Assembly (NCBI RefSeq): GCF_016907355.1
Contig: NZ_JAFBBW010000001.1
Coordinates: 3,472,001-3,536,000 of the forward strand
Length of the DNA stretch: 64,000 bases
Direction of reading: 5' to 3'
Origin: Agromyces aurantiacus
GTDB lineage: Bacteria; Actinomycetota; Actinomycetes; Actinomycetales; Microbacteriaceae
The notes beneath the pieces were generated by a model, which saw only the letters and a list, made by a program, of their open reading frames with translations, ran no database searches and was not told the origin of the DNA. The translations under genes were made by a program, and so were the position numbers. Positions 8,823 to 17,852 of this stretch are shown piece by piece (within the stretch, counting starts at the first letter, position 1; each line of letters starts with the position of its first letter).

Positions 8823-10162
8823 GCGGCCACCTCCTCACGGACGGGCAGTTCCTCGATGGCGGCCCCGGCACCGTGCTCGAGCGAGTCGGAGGCCTGTCCG
8901 TCGCCGCCGACCTGGCCCGCGCGTCGGGTGAGCCATCCCTGCGTGTTCATGGTCGCGAAGGCGAGCAGCTTGACCGGCAGCGCGATGAAGATCACGGTCA
9001 GGGCGAGCAGCGGCAGGATCAGCAGGTCCTCGGGGTTCCGGCGCAGGTGCGAGAAGCCGCGGATGCCGCGACCGAGCAGGAGCCAGGCCGCCGCCGCCGT
9101 CACGCCGAGCGCGGTCGGCTCGAGGCGGGCGAACAGCAGGTAGAACAGGGTCATCCCCATCGTGACGGGCGTGAGCAGGATCTGCAGGACGGTCACCTGG
9201 GTGACGAACGGCACGCGCCAGAGCCACCCCGTGCCGACGGCGGTCAGGTAGCAGCGGTAGGAGTTGCGGCTCCAGCGCACCCGCTGCTTCACGAACGCGC
9301 GCATGGTGTCGGGGAACATCGACAGCGCCCGGGCACTCGACTGGTGCACGGTCTTCCAGCCCGACGAGAGCACCAGCCACGTCAGTCGGCCGTCGTCGCC
9401 CGCGATGCAGCGACGACCGAGGAAGAACTCGTTCTCGAGCTGCTCGAGCACCGGGAGCACCGCGGCACGCCGGTAGACGGCGGTGCGGCCCGAGAGGCAC
9501 GGCACCGCGCCGGCGCGTCCCATCGCCGGGACGTAGTCGTAGTAGCGGAGGTTCACGAGCCAGTCGGCGATGCGGCGCCAGACGCTCGTGCCGCGCTGGT
9601 AGACGTTCTGGTGCGTGCCCACGCCGCCGACGTCGGGATCGGCGAACGGCATCTGGACGTTGCGCAGCAGCCCGGGCTGCCAGCGCGTGTCGGAGTCGGT
9701 GAGCACGAGCAGGTCGAACCTGGCCAGTCGGATGCCGGCGCCGAGCGCCGAGCGCTTGCCGACGTGGTGGAAGAGGATGGGGCGCACGCGTTCATCGCCC
9801 AGGGCGACGATGCGGTCGTAGGCCTCGAGGTCGGCGACGTCGAGCACGACGATGATCTCGTCGGGATCCTGCGCGCGCCACGAGTCGAGGCACTCCATGA
9901 GGATGCCGGGGTCCTCGTGGAACGACGGGACCACGACCGAGGTGGTCGCCCGGTGGTCGGTCACGATGGGGCGAGCGCGCCGGGAGAGCACGAAGCGGTA
10001 GACCCACAGCCCCCACACGATCGTTCCGGCGATCGCCACCGGGAAGTACGGGGAGATCGAGCCGAAGAAGTCCTGGATGGCGCCCCAGTCGATGGCCGAG
10101 ATGATCTCCTCGAACCAGCCGATCAGGCCGTCGAGGGCAGACGTGCCGTCGGTGAAGGTCAT
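8819..10162 (-). CDS. processive GT2 polysaccharide synthase (hyaluronan-synthase-like)
   Basis: 447-residue membrane glycosyltransferase family 2. One N-terminal span (about 40-58), a cytoplasmic GT-A domain with DSDT (157-160; metal/UDP-binding DxD within TDSDTRW), the acceptor motif GDD (255-257) and QRVRW (293-297; the Q/R-x-x-R-W signature of processive synthases), then about four spans. The layout matches hyaluronan, alginate (Alg8) and cellulose synthases, which polymerise and export in one step. Start at ATG 10162 with a GAGGAA site. First gene of a four-gene operon ending in a uronic-acid-forming dehydrogenase, so a uronate-containing exopolysaccharide is expected. Confidence 0.88.
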   Translation of the reverse strand: MTFTDGTSALDGLIGWFEEIISAIDWGAIQDFFGSISPYFPVAIAGTIVWGLWVYRFVLSRRARPIVTDHRATTSVVVPSFHEDPGILMECLDSWRAQDPDEIIVVLDVADLEAYDRIVALGDERVRPILFHHVGKRSALGAGIRLARFDLLVLTDSDTRWQPGLLRNVQMPFADPDVGGVGTHQNVYQRGTSVWRRIADWLVNLRYYDYVPAMGRAGAVPCLSGRTAVYRRAAVLPVLEQLENEFFLGRRCIAGDDGRLTWLVLSSGWKTVHQSSARALSMFPDTMRAFVKQRVRWSRNSYRCYLTAVGTGWLWRVPFVTQVTVLQILLTPVTMGMTLFYLLFARLEPTALGVTAAAAWLLLGRGIRGFSHLRRNPEDLLILPLLALTVIFIALPVKLLAFATMNTQGWLTRRAGQVGGDGQASDSLEHGAGAAIEELPVREEVAA

Positions 10163-10661
10163 CGGGTTCCTCGCTTTCCTGGGTGGGCGACCGGATGTCG
10201 CATCCGATCGCGGCTCAGCGTTGAACCGGGTCTCGAACGGCGTGGGGGTTGCGGGTCGCACGCCGCCGATCAAGTCGTCCACGTTAGGCAGGACCGGCCC
10301 GAAGCGTTTGGGGGTTTACGCGGTGGGGCGAGCGATCTACCCTGACTCCGCCGGGTCATTCGGGCCCGGGTCCGGTCGATGAGCGATTCTCCACGCCGAT
10401 CAGGCGTTTCAGCGCCGACACGGACGGCGTGCGGGTCGCGAGACCACCTCGGCCGGGCACCCGATCGCCGTTCTGCGTGCTGGGCGCACGCTGGCCCCCC
10501 GCTGCGAGGTTCGGAAGAAGCGGAGAACGGGCGCCGCGTCGGCCGACGGTCCGCCGGTCCTGCGAATTCACCGCAGACCCTCACGCTCGGCCCGAACCAG
10601 GCGTAGATTGCGTTATATCGCGTTTCACGCCGGCGAGGCGGCGACGACGGAGGGGGCCATC
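10163..10661. other. 499 bp divergent intergenic region
   Basis: Separates the leftward polysaccharide operon from the rightward PspA operon. No convincing protein-coding reading. Near the right end, TTATAT (10613-10618) sits about 44 nt before the GTG at 10662 and is a possible -10. On the left strand GGGTAGAT around 10335-10342 could be a -10, giving a leader of about 170 nt for the polysaccharide operon. No strong -35 is evident for either. Confidence 0.4.
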
Positions 10662-11288
10662 GTGGACGTCATCTTCGGGGTGCTGCTCGCGCTCATGATC
10701 ATCGTCGCGGTGTCGCTGACGACGGTCTTCCTCGTGGTCCGGGCCATCGCGAAGCGCATCCGGCGGAGCCCCGCGATCGGCGGCGCCGTGCTGCGGACGC
10801 GCGCACGCGTGGCCACCGGCCCGCGCGGCAAGGTGCTCCGCCTGCGCGTCCGGCTGCGTGAGACGCTCGAGAGCGGGCGCGCCGCGGTCGCCCTGGCCGC
10901 GAGCGGCACGGCCCCGCGCGGCGAGCTCTCGCGGCTCTTCCGCCGCATCGAGCACGAGGGCGAGGCGCTCGACCTGCAGCTGCGCCTCATGGAGAGCGAG
11001 CCCGACGCCGCGGTCCTCGCCGAGGAGCTGCCGGCCGCCGGGCGCCGCGTCGACCAGGTCGCCGACCTCGTGCACCGCCTCCGCGCGTCGGTCGGCGCCG
11101 GTCTCGGCGGCGTCTCCGACGACGCGCTCACCGCGCTCCGCGCCGAGGTCGACCGCGAGGTCGTCGCCCTTCACGCCGGGGTCGGGGAGCTGCGGACGCT
11201 GAACGCCCACGACGCATCCGGCCCGGGCCGGATCACCCCGCGGACCGCAGCGCCCGCACCCGCACCGAACAGGGGGAACCGCCCATGA
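10662..11288 (+). CDS. single-pass membrane protein paired with PspA
   Basis: 208 residues, no family recognised. One N-terminal span (about residues 3-27, VIFGVLLALMIIVAVSLTTVFLVV), a basic patch, then a long helical, probably coiled-coil cytoplasmic region and a Pro/Ala-rich tail. GTG at 10662 is chosen because GGAGGGGG precedes it and the product then begins with the membrane helix. Its stop overlaps the pspA start (ATGA), so the two are made together; a membrane anchor or sensor for PspA is a reasonable inference. It may be an actinobacterial counterpart of PspM or PspB/C, but I see no clear similarity. Confidence 0.75.
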   Translation: MDVIFGVLLALMIIVAVSLTTVFLVVRAIAKRIRRSPAIGGAVLRTRARVATGPRGKVLRLRVRLRETLESGRAAVALAASGTAPRGELSRLFRRIEHEGEALDLQLRLMESEPDAAVLAEELPAAGRRVDQVADLVHRLRASVGAGLGGVSDDALTALRAEVDREVVALHAGVGELRTLNAHDASGPGRITPRTAAPAPAPNRGNRP

Positions 11289-12064
11289 GCAACAGCAACA
11301 CCTCACGCATGCGGAGCATCTTCCGCACCAAGACCTCGAAGGCCCTCGACCGCATGGAGGACCCGAGGGACATGCTCGACGACAGCTACGACCAGCAGGT
11401 CAAGCTGCTGCAGCAGGTGCGCCAGGCGCTCGCCGAGGTCGCCACCGCGAAGAAGCGCGTCGACCTCCAGGGGCAGGAGCTCGGCAACCGCTACCAGCGG
11501 CTGGGCGCGCAGGCCAAGGAGGCGATCAGCCAGGGGCGTGAGGACCTGGCGCGTGCGGCGCTCGAACGACGCTCGCTCATCGAGCGGCAGGTGGCGCAGC
11601 TCCAGCAGCAGTACGCGGGCATGCAGGCCCAGACGAGCCAGCTCGAAGACCGCGAGCGCCGTCTCTCGGAGCAGATCGCGGCGTTCCGCATCGAGAAGGA
11701 GACCATCAAGGCGACCTATACCGCCTCCGAGGCGCAGGTGAAGGCCAACGAGGCGGTCGCCGGCATCGGGGCGACCATCGACGACGTCGGCACGAGCCTC
11801 GACCGGGCCCGCGACCGCGTGGCCCAGATGCAGGCGCGCGCCGCGGCGACCGACGAGCTCCTCGCGAGCGGCGCGCTGAAGGACCTCACCGCCCCGCCCG
11901 ACGCCGACATCGAGCGCCAGCTCGCGGCGCTCAGCGCGAAGGCCGAGGTCGACCGTCAGATCGCCGAGCTGAAGGGCACCGAGGGCGGCTCCGGCGGCCG
12001 TCGGACCGGCGGCGCCGACGACGCGGGCGAGTGGCTGAGCATCGGGCAGGGCCCGACCGGCTGA
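11285..12064 (+). CDS. pspA: PspA/IM30 (Vipp1) family protein
   Basis: 259-residue peripheral membrane protein of the phage-shock family, which forms ESCRT-III-like scaffolds that protect the inner membrane. Almost entirely helical: SIFRTKTSKALDRMEDPRDML at the N-terminus is the classical PspA start (D-P-x-x-ML), followed by a long coiled coil with many Gln/Glu/Arg heptads (about 25-180), then a Gly-rich tail (about 235-259). Normal family length is about 220-280. Translationally coupled to the upstream membrane protein. Confidence 0.93.
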   Translation: MSNSNTSRMRSIFRTKTSKALDRMEDPRDMLDDSYDQQVKLLQQVRQALAEVATAKKRVDLQGQELGNRYQRLGAQAKEAISQGREDLARAALERRSLIERQVAQLQQQYAGMQAQTSQLEDRERRLSEQIAAFRIEKETIKATYTASEAQVKANEAVAGIGATIDDVGTSLDRARDRVAQMQARAAATDELLASGALKDLTAPPDADIERQLAALSAKAEVDRQIAELKGTEGGSGGRRTGGADDAGEWLSIGQGPTG

Positions 12065-12077
12065 CCCCCGCGATCGC

Positions 12078-12542
12078 CTAGCGCGCCGCGACGAGCACCT
12101 GCGGCGCCGACTGCTTCATGCGCGTCACGAGCCACGCGAGCTGCACCGCGGTCTCGTGGTCGCAGCCCTCGACGACCTGCAGCAGTTCGGCGTCGCGCAG
12201 GGCCTGCGCGGCCTGCTCGACCATGACCCAGGTGACGTCGACCAACGTGGCGAGCAGGTAGAGGTCCTGCAGGTCGCGGAGCAGCCCGAGTGGGCCGGTG
12301 CGCGGCTCCCCGACGCCGTCATGGTGGAGGCGTTCGGGCTCGCCGCCCGACCCCGTCGTGCCGTAGCGCTCGATGACGGGCGCGAGCTTCGCGCGGTGCT
12401 CCTCGCACTGCGTCGCGTGGGCGAGGCACAGGAAGTGGATGTCGGGCTCGTCGCCGTGCGCGTTCGCCATCTGGCGGTACGCGTCGGCGAGCGACTTCTC
12501 CGACTCGTCGATGAGCGAGAGGTACACGGGCAGCTTCATCAT
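12078..12542 (-). CDS. small helical protein coupled to molybdopterin oxidoreductase
   Basis: 154 residues, predicted all-alpha, function unknown. H-x-x-x-C-x-x-H (FLCLAHATQCEEH) and repeated E/H pairs recall ferritin-like or rubrerythrin-like helices, but a full di-iron ExxH set is not evident. The start overlaps the stop of the oxidoreductase gene (ATGATGA; ATG at 12542 or 12539), so a dedicated partner, maturation or electron-transfer role is inferred from coupling only. Confidence 0.7.
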   Translation of the reverse strand: MMKLPVYLSLIDESEKSLADAYRQMANAHGDEPDIHFLCLAHATQCEEHRAKLAPVIERYGTTGSGGEPERLHHDGVGEPRTGPLGLLRDLQDLYLLATLVDVTWVMVEQAAQALRDAELLQVVEGCDHETAVQLAWLVTRMKQSAPQVLVAAR

Positions 12543-14905
12543 TCGCCCTTCGCTCGGGCCACCTGCACGGCGGCGGTCTTGAACACGGGCTGCTTCGAGA
12601 CCGGGTCCCACTCGGTGACCGTCAGCTCGTTGGCCGCGGTCGGATGGCGCTCCTCCGCGCCGGGCGGAGCGTCCCAGTAGCCGTAGTGGAACGGCGCGAA
12701 CACGGTGCCCGGCTGGATGGCGGTGATGCGCACCGGTGCGACGATGCGCCCGCGGCGCGACGTCACCTCGACGGCGTCGCCGTCCGCAAGGCCGCGCTCC
12801 GCGGCATCCGCCTCGGCCATCTCGAGCCAGACCGACGGCGCGGCCGCGTCGAGCTCGGGCGAGCGCCCGGTCTTGGTGCGGGTGTGGAAGTGGTGGGTGG
12901 CGCGCCCCGTCGTGAACCGGAGCGGGTACTCGTCGTCCGGGGGCTCGTGCGGTCCGGTGTAGGGGGCGGACTTCAGGTGCGCCCGGCCGTCGGCCCGCAG
13001 GGCCTTCGCCTTCTCGGGACCGACGTCCGCCCCTGTGAGCAGGTCGTGCCCGTAGTTCTCGCACTCGTCGGGGCTCGTCGGGAACCGCCCGTCGGCGTAG
13101 AGCCGATCGGTGCTCGTCGTCTCGCCCTCGCGTCGCGGCCAGCGGATGCCGCTCTCCCGGCGCAGGTCGTCGTACGAGATGCCGGTGTAGTCGCACGGGC
13201 GCCCGCGCGAGCACTCCTGCCAGGCGCGGTAGGCGTCCTCCGGCCCCGCCCAGTCGAGCAGCGGGCCGCCGTCGTTCCGGCGGAAGTCCATGCGCCGCGC
13301 GTAGTCCAGGAAGATGTCGAGGTCGGACCGGGCCTCGCCCGGCGGCTCCACGGCCTGCTCCGAGAGGTGCACGGTCCGCGTCGTGTTCGTGAACGTGCCC
13401 GTCTTCTCGCCCCACGCGGCCGCGGGCAGCACGACGTCGGCGAGCGCGGCGGTCGCGGTCAGGTAGAGGTCCTGCACGACCGTGAAGGTCTCGGGCCTCG
13501 ACAGGATGTCGCGGATGCGCGCGAGCTGCGGCAGCGACACCGCGGGGTTGGTCGCCGAGATCCACAGGAACCGGATCGAGCCCTGCTCGACGTACCGGAA
13601 GAGCTGCATGGCGTGCGTCGGCGGCGCCCAGTGGGGGATCTTCTGGGCGTCGACGCCCCAGAGCGTCGCGAGCTCCTGGACGTGCTCCGGGTTCTCCCAG
13701 TTCCGGAAGCCCGAGAGGTCGCCGTCGGCGCCGGTCTCGCGGTTGTTCTGCGCGGTCGGCTGGCCGTTCATCTGCAGCAGCCCCGCGCCGGGCTTGCCGA
13801 TCATGCCGCGCAGCAGGTGCAGGTTGTCGACCTGGCACGACGAGGCGGTCGCCTGCGCCGACTGGTAGAAGCCCTGCAGCACGGTCGAGACGACCCGGTC
13901 GGTCGTGCCGAAGATGCGGGCGGCCTCGCGGATGTCGTCGGCGGCGACGCCGCACACCTCGGCGGCGCGTTCGGGCGTCCAGGGCTTCACCTGCTCGGCG
14001 AGCTCCTCGAATCCGACCGTGTGCTCGGCGACCCACGCGTCATCCGTCCACCCGTTGGCGATGAGCTCTCGGACGAGCGCCAGCATGAGCGCGAGGTTCG
14101 TGCCGGGATTCACGGCGAGGTGCACGGTCGCGCGCTTCGCGACCGGCGTGCGGCGTGGGTCGACGACGACGAGCGCGGGCGGCTCCGGCCCGTCGAGTCG
14201 GTCGAGCACGCGCGACCAGGCGACCGTCTGCGTCGCGGCCATGTTGTGGCCGTAGAGGAACAGCGCCTCGCACTCGTCGAGGTCCTCGTAGCAGCCGGGC
14301 TGGCCGTCGGCCCCGAACGACTCCTTGAGGGATGCCGCGGCCGTCGCCGTGCAGAGCCGCGTGTTGCCGTCCATGTGGGGCGTGCCGACGCCGGCCTTGC
14401 CGATGACCGCGAGCGCGTAGTACTCCTCGAGGAAGAGCTGCCCGCTCGTGTAGAAGCCGTGGCTGAGCGGCCCGATCTCCTCGAGCAGCGCGCGGCTGCG
14501 CTCGACGATGAGGTCCATCGCCTCGTCCCAGCTCGCGGGCTCGAGCACGCCGTCGCGACGCACGAGCGGCGTGGTCAGCCGGTCGCGGTGCTCGACGCCC
14601 TGCCAGCTGGCGTAGAGGCCCTTGGGCCCGAGCCGGCCGTGGTTGATCGGGTCGTCGGCGCGGCCGCGGATGCCCACCATCCGGCCGTCCTTGACGGCGA
14701 TGTCGCACCCGCAGCCGTTGCTGCACAGCACGCACGCCGAGCGCACCCAGCGATCCACGTCGCCCTCGGCGACGCCGTCGGCCAGGAGCTGGTCGACGCG
14801 CTCCGGCCAGTGCGCACCCCGTCCGAACGGGGTCCGGGTTCCCCAGACGTCCTCGACCCGATCACGCGAACCCGGCGTCGTGATGGTCCTGCCCTGCTCG
14901 GTCAT
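12539..14905 (-). CDS. molybdopterin oxidoreductase (nitrate reductase/formate dehydrogenase-like)
   Basis: 788-residue cytoplasmic member of the DMSO reductase superfamily binding bis-MGD. N-terminal Fe-S cysteines C58, C61, C65 and an extra C67; the fourth ligand normally found in N-x-G-x-LC-x-KG is Gly93 here (NHGRLGPKG). The probable molybdenum ligand is C185 in NTRLCTAT, as in NapA/NasC types. GQPTAQNNRETGADGDLSGFRN is a family-typical cofactor loop, and the C-terminal molydopterin-dinucleotide domain (about 660-788) is present. No twin-arginine signal, so assimilatory nitrate reductase or a related reductase is likely. No Shine-Dalgarno before ATG 14905, so the start is less certain. 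Confidence 0.82.
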   Translation of the reverse strand: MTEQGRTITTPGSRDRVEDVWGTRTPFGRGAHWPERVDQLLADGVAEGDVDRWVRSACVLCSNGCGCDIAVKDGRMVGIRGRADDPINHGRLGPKGLYASWQGVEHRDRLTTPLVRRDGVLEPASWDEAMDLIVERSRALLEEIGPLSHGFYTSGQLFLEEYYALAVIGKAGVGTPHMDGNTRLCTATAAASLKESFGADGQPGCYEDLDECEALFLYGHNMAATQTVAWSRVLDRLDGPEPPALVVVDPRRTPVAKRATVHLAVNPGTNLALMLALVRELIANGWTDDAWVAEHTVGFEELAEQVKPWTPERAAEVCGVAADDIREAARIFGTTDRVVSTVLQGFYQSAQATASSCQVDNLHLLRGMIGKPGAGLLQMNGQPTAQNNRETGADGDLSGFRNWENPEHVQELATLWGVDAQKIPHWAPPTHAMQLFRYVEQGSIRFLWISATNPAVSLPQLARIRDILSRPETFTVVQDLYLTATAALADVVLPAAAWGEKTGTFTNTTRTVHLSEQAVEPPGEARSDLDIFLDYARRMDFRRNDGGPLLDWAGPEDAYRAWQECSRGRPCDYTGISYDDLRRESGIRWPRREGETTSTDRLYADGRFPTSPDECENYGHDLLTGADVGPEKAKALRADGRAHLKSAPYTGPHEPPDDEYPLRFTTGRATHHFHTRTKTGRSPELDAAAPSVWLEMAEADAAERGLADGDAVEVTSRRGRIVAPVRITAIQPGTVFAPFHYGYWDAPPGAEERHPTAANELTVTEWDPVSKQPVFKTAAVQVARAKGE

Positions 14906-15016
14906 GTCGACGACTGTCGGACGCGTGGATCGATCGGGCAACCCCCTTGCGATCGGCGACCGTGAGTGCGACCCCGGCTGGTAGCATCCGGCCATCGAGC
15001 GCCGAAGGAGGCCGCC

Positions 15017-15538
15017 GTGTCGAACTGGTACGTCATCACGGGCGGCCCCAGCTCGGGCAAGACCACCACGGTCGACCTGTTGGCGCGGCGCGGCTACCGC
15101 ACGGCGATCGAGCAGTCCCGCCACTACATCGACCTGCAGCGACTCGGCGGCCGGTCCGTCGCCGACATCCGCTCGCGCCAGGTCGAGTTCCAGCGCAACG
15201 TGCTCGACCTGCAGCTCGCGCAGGAGGCCGCCCTCGATCCCGACGAGATCGTGTTCCTCGACCGCGGGCTGCCCGACTCGCTGGCGTACTACCGGTTCCT
15301 CGGGCTCGAGCCCGATGCCCGATTGCTCGAGGCGCTGGCGCACCTGCGCTACCGGAAGGCGTTCATCCTGAGCCTGCTCCCGCTGCACCCCGACTACGCC
15401 CGCACCGAGGACGCCTCCGCGCAACGGCGCATCCACGACCTGCTGCTCGAGGTGTACTCCGAACTGCCCATCCCGCTCGTAGAGGTCCCGGCGGTCGGAC
15501 CGGAGGAGCGGGCCGACTACATCCTGTCGCGCCTGTAG
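15017..15538 (+). CDS. AAA-family ATPase/kinase-like P-loop protein
   Basis: 173 residues with Walker A GGPSSGKTT (about 9-17), then ...IEQSRHYID, a Walker B-like stretch IVFLDRGLPDSLAYY, and a C-terminal lid. The order matches the AAA_28/NadR-like ATPase family, whose substrates are mostly unknown. GTG start at 15017 with GAAGGAGG. Divergent from the molybdopterin enzyme, convergent with the AraC gene and ending 6 bp from it. Confidence 0.8.
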   Translation: MSNWYVITGGPSSGKTTTVDLLARRGYRTAIEQSRHYIDLQRLGGRSVADIRSRQVEFQRNVLDLQLAQEAALDPDEIVFLDRGLPDSLAYYRFLGLEPDARLLEALAHLRYRKAFILSLLPLHPDYARTEDASAQRRIHDLLLEVYSELPIPLVEVPAVGPEERADYILSRL

Positions 15539-15544
15539 AGCGGC

Positions 15545-16501
15545 TCAGGCGGCGAGACCGCGGCGGTACCGCGTCGCCGAGGGGAGTTCGCCGTACTCGC
15601 GTTCGTACGCCTCGGCGAACCGGGAGAGGTGCACGAACCCCCACCGCCGCGCGATCGCTCCGACGCGTTCGGCGGGATCGGCGAAGCGGAGCTCGTCGCG
15701 CACCCCCGCGAGGCGGATGGCACGCAGGTGCTCCGACGGCGGCCGCCCGGTCTCGCTGACGAATGCCGAGTGCAGGCCGCGGACCGAGATGTGCACGGCC
15801 TGCGCGACGTGCTGCACGGTCAGGGGCGTGTGCGCCCGGGCGTGCATGACCTCGAGCGCGGCGCGCACCACGGCCGAGCGAGCGCCCGGTCGGACGAGGC
15901 CCCCCGTGACGCCGGGGACGCCGAGATCGAACGCGTGCAGGTATGCGACCGCGAGCCGATGGAACGCCGCTTCGGCGATCAGGGGCTCGTCGAACGCCTC
16001 GGGCGCGCCAGCGATCGCCCGCTTCACGGTCTGGACCGTCGACTCCCAACGACGGCCGAGCTCGGCCGACCGCGCGGGCAGCTCGATCGGCTGCAGGCGG
16101 AGCACGGGCTCGCCGTACGTCATCGCGGCAACCTCCTCGAGCCTCGACCGATCGAGCACGACGGCCCGTGCGGCGAAGCTCTCCCAGTCGGCCGTGATGC
16201 CCTCGGTGGCGTTGACGTAGGGTCGGCTGGCGTCGACCGCGCGCCGGCCATGGCGCAGTTCGAACCCGCGCCCGCGCCCGGAGACGACCACGACGTCGTC
16301 GGCCTCGGCGTCGACATCGGCGGCGGTCGTGAACGCATAGTCGAACACCGAGAACCCGGGCGCGCTCTCGGTGCGCATGACGAGGCCGAACGTGTCGCGG
16401 TCGACGCGGGCGAACTCGAGACGGGGCACGATGGGCGCGAAGGCTTCACGAGCCGCCTCGGGATCGTTCGTCGTGAACGTGGACCGTTGCAGTCCTGGCA
16501 T
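15545..16501 (-). CDS. AraC-family transcriptional regulator
   Basis: 318 residues. An N-terminal effector/cupin-like domain (about 1-190) and a C-terminal AraC double helix-turn-helix (about 215-316: LTVQHVAQAVHISVRGLHSAF, then VGAIARRWGFVHLSRFAEAYEREYG with the typical F-x-x-x-Y-x-x-x-x-G ending). ATG at 16501 is preceded by GAAGGA. No obvious target in the window; neighbours are an ATPase and, after 307 bp, an alcohol dehydrogenase. Confidence 0.88.
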   Translation of the reverse strand: MPGLQRSTFTTNDPEAAREAFAPIVPRLEFARVDRDTFGLVMRTESAPGFSVFDYAFTTAADVDAEADDVVVVSGRGRGFELRHGRRAVDASRPYVNATEGITADWESFAARAVVLDRSRLEEVAAMTYGEPVLRLQPIELPARSAELGRRWESTVQTVKRAIAGAPEAFDEPLIAEAAFHRLAVAYLHAFDLGVPGVTGGLVRPGARSAVVRAALEVMHARAHTPLTVQHVAQAVHISVRGLHSAFVSETGRPPSEHLRAIRLAGVRDELRFADPAERVGAIARRWGFVHLSRFAEAYEREYGELPSATRYRRGLAA

Positions 16502-16808
16502 CAGCAATCCTTCGCGTCCGACGCGCGGGTCGCGGCGGAGTCCGAGCAGTCTACGTGCGCCTGACTCCGAGCACGCCGTACTGGACGAATCCGGTGGATT
16601 CCGCTAGGGCTCGACCGTCGCCGCGCGAGAGCCGGTCCCCCAGCGATGTCCGCAATCGGCACGGTATCGCCGCTGGGCGACGCATCCCAGCACCGGTGGG
16701 CGAGGATTGGGATCGCGGCCGGGTCAGCGTCGGGTCAGGGGGACAACGGCGCCGACCCGTTCCGTGCCCATCGAGCGACGGGGCGCCCCGGCGGCGTGGG
16801 GATGCCGC
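16502..16808. other. intergenic, no feature recognised
   Basis: 307 bp between the AraC start and the alcohol dehydrogenase stop. Includes the AraC promoter region. Open readings here have no ribosome site or recognisable composition. No hairpin or dyad stood out. Confidence 0.5.
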
Positions 16809-17852
16809 TCAGAGCTCGACGACGGTCATGCCCGACCCCGCGCCGCCCGCGCGGCCCATCGCGGCGAGCGCCTCGGGAACGTCGTCGAGTCCGATCGTCC
16901 GGCCCACGAGCTCGATCGGCCGGAACGCCTCAGAGGCGACCGCGCCGAGCAGGTCGGGATACTCGTGAGCGGCCATGCCGTGGCTGCCGAGGATCTCGAG
17001 CTCGCCGGCGATCACCGCGTCCATGGGCATCGCGGCGGTCGCCTCGTCGGCGAGCATGAGCCCGATCTGCACGTGACGGCCGCGCTTGCGGAGGCTGCGC
17101 ACCGACGCGAAGGAGGTCTCGGGGCTGCCGAACGCGTCGACCGAGAGGTCGACTCCCCCGCCGCTGGCCTCGCGGATGCGCTCGGCGGCGCCGTCGCCAC
17201 CCTGGATCGGGATGGCGCCGAGCTCGGCCGCCGCGGCGAGCGCGGCCTCGGACACGTCGACGCCGTAGACGGGGACGCCGGCCGCGACGGCGATCATGAT
17301 CGCGGAGAGCCCGACGCCGCCGCATCCGTGCACCGCGACCTGCTCGCCGGGCTGCAGCCGGCCGCGCGCGATGATCGCACGGTAGGCCGTGGCGAACCGG
17401 CAGCCGAGCGAGGCGGCCTCGACGAAGCCGAGCGAGTCGGGCAGGCGGATGAGGTTGAGCTCGGCCTCGTCGACGACGACGTACTCGGCGAACGAGCCCC
17501 AGTGCGTGAAGCCGGGCTGCCGCTGGGCGTCGCAGACCTGCTCGTTGCCCGAACGGCACTCGTCGCACCGGCCGCACGCGCAGATGAACGGCGCGGTGAC
17601 CCGGTCGCCCACGTGCCATCCGCTCGCCTCGCCGATCTCCGCGCCGAGCTCGGCGATCTCGCCGGCGAACTCGTGCCCGGGCACGTGGGGCAGCGCGATG
17701 GCCTCGTCATGGCCCATCCAACCGTGCCAGTCGCTGCGGCACAGCCCGGTGGCGCGCACGCGCACGACGGCGCCGCGCGGAGGGCAGGCGGGGCGGTCCA
17801 CGTCGACGAGCTCGGGCTGGTCGCCGAAGCCGCGGTACATGACGGCGCGCAC
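16809..17852 (-). CDS. zinc-dependent alcohol dehydrogenase (MDR family)
   Basis: 347 residues. The catalytic zinc site is visible (GLCRSDWHGWMGHD, then HVPGHEFAGE), as are the structural zinc lobe with four cysteines (CACGRCDECRSGNEQVC), the catalytic-domain Cys in SLGCRFATAYRA, and a Rossmann fold (VHGCGGVGLSAIMIAVA). Oxidises a primary or secondary alcohol with NAD(P). GTG at 17852 is preferred over the inner ATG because a perfect GAGGAGG lies 7 nt upstream. Divergent from the MFS gene at 18055; the shared 202 bp contain a CsoR-like dyad. Confidence 0.9.
   Translation of the reverse strand: MRAVMYRGFGDQPELVDVDRPACPPRGAVVRVRATGLCRSDWHGWMGHDEAIALPHVPGHEFAGEIAELGAEIGEASGWHVGDRVTAPFICACGRCDECRSGNEQVCDAQRQPGFTHWGSFAEYVVVDEAELNLIRLPDSLGFVEAASLGCRFATAYRAIIARGRLQPGEQVAVHGCGGVGLSAIMIAVAAGVPVYGVDVSEAALAAAAELGAIPIQGGDGAAERIREASGGGVDLSVDAFGSPETSFASVRSLRKRGRHVQIGLMLADEATAAMPMDAVIAGELEILGSHGMAAHEYPDLLGAVASEAFRPIELVGRTIGLDDVPEALAAMGRAGGAGSGMTVVEL

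Noticed and set aside
9264..9476. Plus-strand gene inside the GT2 synthase
   Set aside because: Lies fully within conserved GT2 motifs on the other strand and has no ribosome site.
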